Origin: Bacillota bacterium
GTDB lineage: Bacteria; Bacillota; Clostridia; Acetivibrionales; DSM-1351
Reading direction: 5' to 3'
DNA length: 13,925 nucleotides
Assembly: GCA_023395575.1 (NCBI GenBank)
Contig: JAEWZA010000184.1
Location: 1 to 13,925 of the forward strand
This document shows positions 1 to 6,046 of the stretch, in pieces (the first letter of the stretch is position 1; each line of letters begins with the position of its first letter). Below the pieces are notes generated by a model. That model searched no databases, was not told the DNA's origin, and saw only the letters and a list, made by a program, of their open reading frames with translations. Position numbers and translations under genes: made by a program.

Positions 1-1
1 G

Positions 2-274
2 CAGATGAGTGATGCAAATAGTGTTGCTGAAACAAAAGATGCTGCTGATAAATCTGATAATTATAATGAATTTTTTGTAACGGTTAATGGAGAGCGAGTT
101 GTTCTAAAAGAATATAAGTCTTATATTTTTGTAGATATTTTTAGTTACATCAATTTTGATTTATCTACGCCAAAGGGAAACATCGTGTTAAAACTCAATG
201 GAAAAGCTGCAAATTTTACTGATAAAATACAACGTGGCGATGATATCGAAATTTATTGGGAGTCCAAGGTATAA
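2..274 (+). CDS. C-terminal fragment with beta-grasp-like tail, possibly a clostridial FtsA-like protein
   Basis: The reading frame is open to the left edge (an in-frame CAG precedes the ATG at 5), so this is most likely the end of a longer gene rather than a 90-residue protein; only about 90 residues are visible. A charged Ala/Asp/Lys-rich linker leads into a compact domain with the pattern VNGE-VVL, then IFVDIFSYINFD, then IVLKLNGKAANF and a closing GDDIEIYW. The alternating strands and the final 'GD-IEI-W' resemble a small beta-grasp (ubiquitin/TGS-like) fold. From memory, similar tails close long FtsA-like 'cell division' proteins of Clostridia; this is recollection, not a match I could run. 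The stop is TAA at 272-274, and the next gene starts 38 bases later on the same strand, so the two may be cotranscribed. No catalytic residues are visible in the fragment. Confidence 0.5.
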   Translation, partial: QMSDANSVAETKDAADKSDNYNEFFVTVNGERVVLKEYKSYIFVDIFSYINFDLSTPKGNIVLKLNGKAANFTDKIQRGDDIEIYWESKV

Positions 275-312
275 GTACGGTTGTTCATAAGCATGTAGTT
301 TTTGGAGGTTGT

Positions 313-2001
313 ATGAATAGAATTCAAGAATTCGAACAGGTTTTAGGTAAATGTTGCTGGGGAATATTAGCCTTATTGGCTATTTCTGTAGCTATAAATA
401 TTGAACCTACAAATGACATAATTAGCTTTACCAAATCGGATATAATGATAATTATTTTAATTGTATTATTAATTATTTTTAACCTTGTTCGGCTTAAATA
501 TATTAATAGTAAGCTGCTTTATACTGAAAAAGTATTTGATACCTTTAGAATTATTGAAGTTGCATTATTATCAATATTTATAAATGGTTACTATCAACAT
601 GTAGAATATGTTCTAATTATTCCACTGATATTTTCAAGCCTTTCTAGGGGTAGAAAGGCAAGCTTTATATTATTAGGGATTAATGCTGTAATAAAAATAG
701 TAAAAGGTATTGTTGTATATTTTTTATCGGGTAGTACTATTTTAAGTGCTTCAGGTTTATTAGACTTTTGTTTGGACTTAGTGTGGGTATATGTTATATG
801 GTTTTCAATAATAATTATTACATCAGCTTTTAGTAATCAAAATTGCAAGAACGAAAAAGAAAACCAAAGATTAGTAATTGAGCTAGGAGAAAAATATGAA
901 CAGCTTGAAGCTGCTCAAAATGAAATAAAAAATCAATATGACAAGCTAAAAGAATCTAACCACAAGCTTGAAGATACTAATTTACGCCTTACAAAAAGTA
1001 TAGCAGAGTTCTATACTCTACAGCAGATAAGTGAAGGTATAGGCTCTATTTTTGACATAAATGAACTGCTTAAGTTTGTTAATGACGTAATTATTGGTGT
1101 TATGGGTGTAAACTATTCAACTATTGTATTTTTTGACCACAAGAAAAATAAGTTAAAGGTACACTTTACAAATGTTAAGGACAAAGAAGATTTAGCGATA
1201 TTAAGTGATAATATCAATTGTAAGTTTTTATTAGACATATTAGAGAGTGAAAAACCAATACTAGAAAATGACGTAATACCAGAAAAGTTTGAGTTTATTC
1301 AAAGCAGAGTAATAGGTTCATTTATATGTATTCCCTTAAGCTCAAAGTCCCGAAAATTTGGATTGCTTTTAATTGAACATAAGAACAAAAATACGCTTAA
1401 CAACGAAAACCTAAGGCTTGTCACAACAATTTGTAAATCTATTAGTATGGCTATTGAAAATGCTGAATTATATGCAAGTATGCAGGTTTTAGCTACCATT
1501 GATGGACTTACAGGTGTATATAACAGAGTGTATTTTCATCAGAAATTTGAAAGTGAATTCAAATTGGCAAAGGAATCTGGATATGAATTAACTCTAGTGA
1601 TATTAGATATTGATTATTTCAAGAAATTTAACGATACATATGGACATTTATTTGGTGATGTAGTATTGAAAAGTGTTGTACAAACGGTTAAGAATAGTTT
1701 ACGGGCTACAGATACTATGGCTAGATTTGGAGGAGAGGAATTTGTAATTATTTTACCTCGTACCTCAATTAAAAAGGCATTTGAAAAGGTTGAGTATTTA
1801 CGACATAAAATTGCTAATAGTGTTATAACAGACAGTTTGGTATCTGCATCAGTTACAGCAAGCTTTGGAATTGCTAGTTTTCCTGAGACATCAAAAAGCA
1901 TTACTGAAATTATAAAAGATGCTGATAATGCATTATATAGAGCTAAGGATAATGGTAGAAATCGTATAGAGGTTGCAAAAGATTATGATATTATGGAGTA
2001 G
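313..2001 (+). CDS. Membrane-bound GAF-GGDEF diguanylate cyclase
   Basis: Predicted to make the second messenger cyclic di-GMP from two GTP at the cytoplasmic membrane. I take the ATG at 313 (562 aa) because GGAGG at 304-308 sits just before it; an upstream in-frame TTG at 256 overlaps the previous gene. The order is about six hydrophobic segments (residues 15-173), a charged coiled coil (178-235), a GAF-like sensor domain (about 238-390) and a GGDEF domain (about 394-556). The catalytic signature is GGEEF at 473-477. The metal and guanine-binding region LDIDYFKKFNDTYGH lies near 431. An RxxD inhibitory site (RATD, 464-467) sits exactly five residues before GGEEF, so product feedback inhibition is expected. 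No EAL or HD-GYP domain is present. The ligand of the GAF domain cannot be told. It ends 2 bases from a convergent gene. Confidence 0.93.
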   Translation: MNRIQEFEQVLGKCCWGILALLAISVAINIEPTNDIISFTKSDIMIIILIVLLIIFNLVRLKYINSKLLYTEKVFDTFRIIEVALLSIFINGYYQHVEYVLIIPLIFSSLSRGRKASFILLGINAVIKIVKGIVVYFLSGSTILSASGLLDFCLDLVWVYVIWFSIIIITSAFSNQNCKNEKENQRLVIELGEKYEQLEAAQNEIKNQYDKLKESNHKLEDTNLRLTKSIAEFYTLQQISEGIGSIFDINELLKFVNDVIIGVMGVNYSTIVFFDHKKNKLKVHFTNVKDKEDLAILSDNINCKFLLDILESEKPILENDVIPEKFEFIQSRVIGSFICIPLSSKSRKFGLLLIEHKNKNTLNNENLRLVTTICKSISMAIENAELYASMQVLATIDGLTGVYNRVYFHQKFESEFKLAKESGYELTLVILDIDYFKKFNDTYGHLFGDVVLKSVVQTVKNSLRATDTMARFGGEEFVIILPRTSIKKAFEKVEYLRHKIANSVITDSLVSASVTASFGIASFPETSKSITEIIKDADNALYRAKDNGRNRIEVAKDYDIME

Positions 2002-2003
2002 GG

Positions 2004-2684
2004 TTAATTTATTTTTATAGATTTAACAATATTCCAGAAAATATCATATTCATTAGAATTATATTGTTTTAGCGGCATAAAATAGCTGACTCTGTACAGT
2101 TTTGAGTTTTTGAAAAGAAATGCTTCGAGAGCTTTATATTTTCCAGAGGTACTATTATATGAATAATCCCAGAGATAGCCATTAACACCATCTATGCTTA
2201 TTTTTTTAGAATTAAAATCTATAAAGTCTATCATTGCATTATTTTTTGAGTTTTCAAGAAATTCTTCAATTGAATAGGGTAGCTTCCATACTTGAACAAA
2301 TCCATAGTTACTTATATCATTTCTGTTTTTAAAATCAATATGGTATAAAATCTCACCACCAGGGAAACTCGATGGGCTGAGTTCAAATATGCTGGGATAG
2401 CTGAATTCAAAGCCTTCTTCCGGACTCTTAAAGTCTAAAAAGCTTTTATAGCTGCTAGTAGTTGTTTGTATATATGGAGCAGTTTCAAAATTAATAGAGT
2501 ATATATCAGATATCCTAAATGTAAAAGGAAATGAAACAGATAAATTTTCATTTAAAATCACATTGTATTTTGCTGGTTTATCCAACCATATTTTTAGTCC
2601 AACAATAAAAAATATGAGCAATAGAAAAGCTGAAGATATTAGAATTATATGTTTTTTATAGTTTTTAACTAGTAATAAATACAT
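2004..2684 (-). CDS. Hypothetical membrane-anchored extracellular protein, PsbP-like domain suspected
   Basis: A 226-residue protein of unknown function. A basic N-terminus is followed by one hydrophobic helix (about residues 12-32) with no lipobox cysteine, so it should be an uncleaved anchor with the rest outside the cell. The outer part is rich in aromatic residues and strand-like. It shows the spacing FEFSYPSIFEL (about 92-102), then GFVQVWKLPYSIEEFL, then a KLYRVSYFMP strand and a closing FWNIVKSIKI helix, which recalls the PsbP/Mog1-type fold seen in many small Gram-positive lipoproteins. That assignment is inference. The ATG at 2684 is supported by GGAG about 9 bases upstream on the minus strand. 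It is monocistronic in this view and converges on the cyclase gene with 2 bases between the stops. No catalytic motif is seen. Confidence 0.75.
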   Translation of the reverse strand: MYLLLVKNYKKHIILISSAFLLLIFFIVGLKIWLDKPAKYNVILNENLSVSFPFTFRISDIYSINFETAPYIQTTTSSYKSFLDFKSPEEGFEFSYPSIFELSPSSFPGGEILYHIDFKNRNDISNYGFVQVWKLPYSIEEFLENSKNNAMIDFIDFNSKKISIDGVNGYLWDYSYNSTSGKYKALEAFLFKNSKLYRVSYFMPLKQYNSNEYDIFWNIVKSIKIN

Positions 2685-2693
2685 TATTATGTC

Positions 2694-3009
2694 TCCTATA
2701 TAATTAAATTCTCAAAAATAAATAGGGCTTGCTGGACTTTTAAAAATATGCATTAATATTGCTTTTTATTACTATAGGCCCATATCATCGGATATTTAGC
2801 CCATAATAAATGACTTAAAGCAGTAGTTTAAATGACAAAACTATATTTTATATTTATTCAATACTCCATATATTTAGAAGTTAAATATATATTCATAATA
2901 AAAGCTTATATGCCACTCATTTAAAACTATATTCTACTAAAAGATTTTAGGAATAGTATCACGAAACTGAAAATACACGAATATGATAAATAGTGAGGAG
3001 CTATATTTA
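2694..3009. other. Divergent AT-rich spacer between the minus-strand membrane protein and spoVM
   Basis: About 315 bases without a credible gene. It must hold the promoters of both flanking divergent genes. I could not place a convincing sigma-A promoter. Upstream of spoVM, AATAGT near 2953 and TACACGAAT near 2974 loosely recall a sigma-E arrangement, but the match is too weak to call. No strong hairpin, tRNA or repeat was seen. Confidence 0.5.
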
Positions 3010-3024
3010 GGGGGAGTGTATTTT

Positions 3025-3096
3025 ATGAGAATAGTTGTAGTAAAGATGCCTAAATTCATTGGTGGCATATTGAAAAGAGTTTTTAAAATTGGATGA
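3025..3096 (+). CDS. spoVM: Stage V sporulation protein M (SpoVM), 23 aa
   Basis: A 24-codon gene, too short for usual gene callers. The ATG is preceded by GGGGGAG at 3010-3016 with 8 bases of spacing, and the gene is followed by a strong terminator 16 bases after the stop. The peptide begins MRIVVVKMPKFIGGILK. It lines up without gaps with B. subtilis SpoVM (26 aa, starting MKFYTIKLPKFLGGIVR as I recall it), keeping Lys7, Pro9, Lys10, Phe11, Gly13, Gly14, Ile15 and a basic residue at 17. In B. subtilis SpoVM is an amphipathic helix that lies in the outer forespore membrane, senses its convex curvature and anchors the coat ATPase SpoIVA. The position next to a convergent rpmB matches the B. 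subtilis locus. Expression is expected in the mother cell during sporulation, by analogy. Confidence 0.93.
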   Translation: MRIVVVKMPKFIGGILKRVFKIG

Positions 3097-3112
3097 TAAA
3101 TAAAGATAAAAT

Positions 3113-3145
3113 AAAAAAGCGTATTATAGACGCTTTTTTATTTTA
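3113..3145 (+). terminator. Terminator after spoVM, probably also serving rpmB
   Basis: Perfect 10-bp inverted repeat AAAAAAGCGT (3113-3122) and ACGCTTTTTT (3130-3139) with a 7-base loop. Because the arms carry six A and six T, it has a U-tract in both directions. It lies between the convergent spoVM stop (3096) and rpmB stop (3176). Confidence 0.9.
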
Positions 3146-3175
3146 AAGTAATTAAATTAGTTTACTCAAAATGGC

Positions 3176-3364
3176 TTAGTTAGCTCTGGTAACTTTGTTT
3201 GAACGAAGACACCTTGTGCATATACTAACTGATTTTGGTGTTCCATTATCAATTATCTTTATTTTTCTAACATTTGGTTTCCATGTACGGCTAGTAGCAT
3301 TTAACGCATGGCTTCGATTATTTCCAAATACAGTTGCCTTACTGCAAATTTCACATTTTGCCAT
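3176..3364 (-). CDS. rpmB: 50S ribosomal protein L28, zinc-ribbon form
   Basis: A 62-residue structural protein of the large ribosomal subunit. The start is the ATG at 3364, giving MAKCEICSKA; AAGGAGGTG lies 6 bases before it on the minus strand. An in-frame GTG at 3373 falls inside that ribosome site and is not the start. Four cysteines in two CxxC pairs (C4/C7 and C49/C52) make this the zinc-binding 'C+' version of L28. The core GNNRSHALNATSRTWKPNV is typical of the family, and the length is normal. In Bacillus, cysteine-less paralogs replace zinc-type ribosomal proteins under zinc limitation; none is visible here. It is transcribed toward spoVM from its own promoter near 3431-3459. Confidence 0.97.
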   Translation of the reverse strand: MAKCEICSKATVFGNNRSHALNATSRTWKPNVRKIKIIDNGTPKSVSICTRCLRSNKVTRAN

Positions 3365-3430
3365 ATATAACACCTCCTTTAAATTATGGAGAATTCTAGT
3401 CTCTCTAATTTCGACATCAAAGCAATAACT

Positions 3431-3459
3431 ATTTTAACATAACAAAACCTTTAACTCAA
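3431..3459 (-). promoter_or_regulatory. Probable sigma-A promoter of rpmB
   Basis: On the minus strand, TTGAGT (rc of 3454-3459) and TAAAAT (rc of 3431-3436) are separated by exactly 17 bases. This predicts a 5' leader of roughly 60 bases before the rpmB ATG. Confidence 0.6.
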
Positions 3460-3582
3460 GCTTTTTTATATATTATTTAATATTTTAATAGATGAATACT
3501 TTCGTTATATCATAAATAATAAAATTGCATTTTTTTAGAAAGCTTTTTCACACAAATAATTAATGCAAATATTTTTAACCCA

Positions 3583-3599
3583 ACTTTTCAATGAAAAGT
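3583..3599. repeat. 17-bp palindrome ACTTTTCA-A-TGAAAAGT
   Basis: Perfect 8-bp arms with a single central base, in the divergent rpmB/chemoreceptor spacer (3365-3842, 478 bases with no gene). Together with the adjoining TCGAGC it resembles, in reverse complement, an element at 12714-12733 in another spacer. It may be an operator or a small dispersed repeat; no protein can be assigned. Confidence 0.45.
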
Positions 3600-3693
3600 C
3601 GAGCTATGTTTAAGTTTACCTGCAAAAACAATATACTAAGATGAAAAATGTTGAAAAAAACAGATTTATAGGCTAATGAACAAAACAAAATTG

Positions 3694-3722
3694 TTGAATA
3701 ATATCTGAAATTATGATAACAT
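3694..3722 (+). promoter_or_regulatory. Candidate promoter of the chemoreceptor gene
   Basis: TTGAAT (3694-3699) and TAACAT (3717-3722) with a 17-base spacer, each matching four of six consensus positions. I saw no sigma-D (motility) TAAA/GCCGATAA pattern. The predicted leader is about 115 bases and contains the hairpin at 3759-3785. Confidence 0.35.
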
Positions 3723-3758
3723 ATATTCCATAAAATTCTATATTTTAATCAGTATTAC

Positions 3759-3785
3759 AAAAACGGTACATAAAATACTGTTTTT
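3759..3785 (+). terminator. Hairpin with T-tract in the chemoreceptor leader
   Basis: Arms AAAAACGGTA (3759-3768) and TACTGTTTTT (3776-3785) pair over 10 bp with one G-U and a 7-base loop; the right arm ends in five T. Lying 57 bases before the start codon, it could act as a leader attenuator or weak terminator. Without a known ligand-binding fold upstream it is only a candidate. Confidence 0.35.
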
Positions 3786-3842
3786 ACTAATAAATACACT
3801 TGCATTGCAAAATACTACTATCAAAAGGAGTTGTTCAGAATA

Positions 3843-5837
3843 ATGAAATTATCTATGAAGATAGGAATGTTAGTAACTCTGTTAATTTTTGTAATTGCTT
3901 TAGGGTTGGGAGTCTTTTTTTCATATTTAAGTCAAAGCACAATGATAGATGAGGCAGAAATAAATCTGATTAAAATTGGAAAAGAAGCCTCCATGTATGT
4001 TGATTTAAGTATTTCATCTAGGCTCAAAATTTTACAAGAGGTTGCAAATAGAGAAGAGATTAAGAGTATGCAATGGGATACACAGAGAATTGCATTATCA
4101 GATGATGTTGAAAGATTAGGATATATAGAATTGGCAATAGCAGAACCATCAGGTGATGCAGCTTGTGTCCTAAGCGGCGAAAAGTATAATCTATCAGATA
4201 GAGAATATGTTTCTAAGGCATTAAACGGGGAAAGTTGTGTTTCAGATGTTCTTATTAGTAAAGCAACAGGCAAAGCTGAATTAATATATGCAACGCCTAT
4301 AACGCGTGATAGTAATGTGGTTGGAGTTTTAATAGGTCGTACTGATGGGAACTCATTAAATGCTTACATTGATGAGTTACAATTTGGCAATGAAGAATCG
4401 GCATTTATAATAGGTAAGGATTTTACATACTATTCTCACCCAGATAGAGAGTATGTTTTAAACCAGATGAATATACTTAAAGAAGGCGAAAAGGATACAA
4501 AATTCAGTGATTTAGCTAAAAATATTAAAAACATAGTTATGGAAAAGCAGTCTACTATCAATTATAAATTTGAAGGTAAAAATTACATTACAGTAATTAC
4601 GCCAATAAAATCAACAGGATGGATGATATGTAATTCAATTAGCAAATCTAAATTATATACTACTATAAATACTCTTGCTTTGAAAACATTAATAGCCAGT
4701 TTGGTTTTTATTATTCTTGGATTCATAGCAACATTATTATTGACTAAAAAAATAACTAAACCTATTGTCACAGTGTCAAAAAAATTAAATGAAATAGCGG
4801 CATATAATTTTACTACATATAACGATGATATTGACAAAATTAAAAACAAAAAAGATGAGATTGGTCAAATGAAAAAAGCAGTGAATGAAATGCAGACTAA
4901 TTTATTAAATCTGATAAAAGGTATTTTAGAGATATCAGATAGGGTGTCAAATTCTTCTTCTGAAATCAAGCTAGCAACGGAGCACATTGTTGCAATGGCA
5001 GATCAGACATCTATTAGTGTAGGGGAGATGGCTAAAGGGGCTAGTGAACAAGCCAAGGACACTGAAATTGGTTCAAATTATATGAATGGGCTAAGTGAGA
5101 TTATACTGGAGGATAGTAAAAACAGAGATGTTCTTAATAATGCAGCAACTAACGCAAATAAAATTAAAGACGAAGGTAATTGTATTGTTGAGGAATTGAT
5201 GGATAAAACTAATGTTACTAATATTGCAATAAGTGAAATTAACAATGTCATAGTTCAGACTCAAAAAAGTTCTGAAAAGATTCAAGAGGCTAGTAAAATG
5301 ATAGAGCAAATTGCTGAACAGACTAATTTGCTTGCGTTGAATGCTTCTATTGAAGCAGCTAGAGCAGGAGAAGCAGGAAGAGGATTTGCTGTTGTAGCTG
5401 GTGAGATAGGGAAATTAGCCGAACAGTCAAACAACTTTACTAGGCAGATAAATAATGATATTAGAGATTTGGCTACAAATATTGATTTTGCAGTGGAAAC
5501 TATTAAGGAAATGGATCGTACCATAGATGTTCAGTCGCAAATAGTAGGACAAACAAAAGATAAATTTGATGGTATTGCATTATCTCTTGAACAAATTAAG
5601 TCGGCTATATTGTCATTAAATACTTCAGGTAACGATATAGAAAATCAAAGAGACGAAATGATACGTATTTTGGGCAACCTTTCAGCTATATCTGAGGAAA
5701 ATGCTGCAGCAACGGAGGAAACTTTGGCTACAGTAGAATCTCAGAACTCAAGTATAACGCAGATTGCAGAGGCATGTGCTGAATTATCAGATTTAGCTAA
5801 AGGAATTCATTCAAATATAGTTAAATTTAAGTTTTAA
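3843..5837 (+). CDS. Methyl-accepting chemotaxis protein with dCache-type sensor
   Basis: A transmembrane chemoreceptor that signals to CheA/CheW and so to the flagellar motor. The 664 residues read: TM helix 8-28; an extracellular region of about 250 residues (33-278) resembling a double Cache domain (including IAEPSGDAA, DREYVSKAL and an RTDGNSLNAYIDEL stretch); TM helix about 280-300; HAMP 301-352; then the cytoplasmic coiled coil. The highly conserved signalling tip is EQTNLLALNASIEAARAGE and following residues (492-529). No C-terminal CheR/CheB-binding pentapeptide is seen. AAAGGAG ends at 3830; the ATG at 3843 gives a rather long 12-base gap, while an in-frame TTG at 3831 touches the ribosome site and is too close. 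The ligand is unknown. It is monocistronic, with its own terminator, and sits where Asp23 and DAK-domain genes are usual between rpmB and recG. Confidence 0.95.
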   Translation: MKLSMKIGMLVTLLIFVIALGLGVFFSYLSQSTMIDEAEINLIKIGKEASMYVDLSISSRLKILQEVANREEIKSMQWDTQRIALSDDVERLGYIELAIAEPSGDAACVLSGEKYNLSDREYVSKALNGESCVSDVLISKATGKAELIYATPITRDSNVVGVLIGRTDGNSLNAYIDELQFGNEESAFIIGKDFTYYSHPDREYVLNQMNILKEGEKDTKFSDLAKNIKNIVMEKQSTINYKFEGKNYITVITPIKSTGWMICNSISKSKLYTTINTLALKTLIASLVFIILGFIATLLLTKKITKPIVTVSKKLNEIAAYNFTTYNDDIDKIKNKKDEIGQMKKAVNEMQTNLLNLIKGILEISDRVSNSSSEIKLATEHIVAMADQTSISVGEMAKGASEQAKDTEIGSNYMNGLSEIILEDSKNRDVLNNAATNANKIKDEGNCIVEELMDKTNVTNIAISEINNVIVQTQKSSEKIQEASKMIEQIAEQTNLLALNASIEAARAGEAGRGFAVVAGEIGKLAEQSNNFTRQINNDIRDLATNIDFAVETIKEMDRTIDVQSQIVGQTKDKFDGIALSLEQIKSAILSLNTSGNDIENQRDEMIRILGNLSAISEENAAATEETLATVESQNSSITQIAEACAELSDLAKGIHSNIVKFKF

Positions 5838-5882
5838 TTAAATATTTTGCAAATTGTGAGCCCAAATTATAAATAGGCAAAG

Positions 5883-5919
5883 ACCCTGTTACATTCGAAT
5901 AGAGTATAACAGGGTTTTT
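5883..5919 (+). terminator. Rho-independent terminator of the chemoreceptor gene
   Basis: Perfect 9-bp arms ACCCTGTTA (5883-5891) and TAACAGGGT (5907-5915) followed by four more T. It separates the chemoreceptor gene from the recG operon. Confidence 0.92.
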
Positions 5920-5964
5920 GTCGTTTACATTATAAGCAATGTTTTAATACTAGCTTTGCATCCT

Positions 5965-5992
5965 TTGATATTTAGAGAAAGTATGGTACAAT
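5965..5992 (+). promoter_or_regulatory. Probable sigma-A promoter of the recG operon
   Basis: TTGATA (5965-5970), a 16-base spacer, and an extended -10 of the form TATGG-TACAAT (TACAAT at 5987-5992). Transcription would start near 5999, about 48 bases before the recG start. Confidence 0.65.
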
Positions 5993-6046
5993 AACTTCTA
6001 TATTGCTATTATATCAGAACTGATTTTGCTACATGGAGGTTAAGAG

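Noticed and set aside
2950..2985. Possible sigma-E promoter of spoVM
   Set aside because: Expected from B. subtilis, but the -10 and -35 resemblance is too weak and could be picked in many AT-rich stretches.
3410..3416. Perfect TGTCGAA (minus strand), a Spo0A-box core, between the rpmB promoter and start
   Set aside because: A seven-base match is expected about once by chance in a window of this size, and there is no second box.
3195..3428. 77-codon plus-strand frame opposite rpmB
   Set aside because: It lies antisense to L28 and its promoter and has no ribosome site.
3799..3810. TTGCA-T-TGCAA palindrome just before the chemoreceptor start
   Set aside because: Short and isolated; may be chance, and no regulator can be proposed.
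5874..5919. Cyclic di-GMP riboswitch suggested by GGCAAAG after the chemoreceptor gene
   Set aside because: It lies downstream of the gene and is part of a simple terminator; no riboswitch helices are present.
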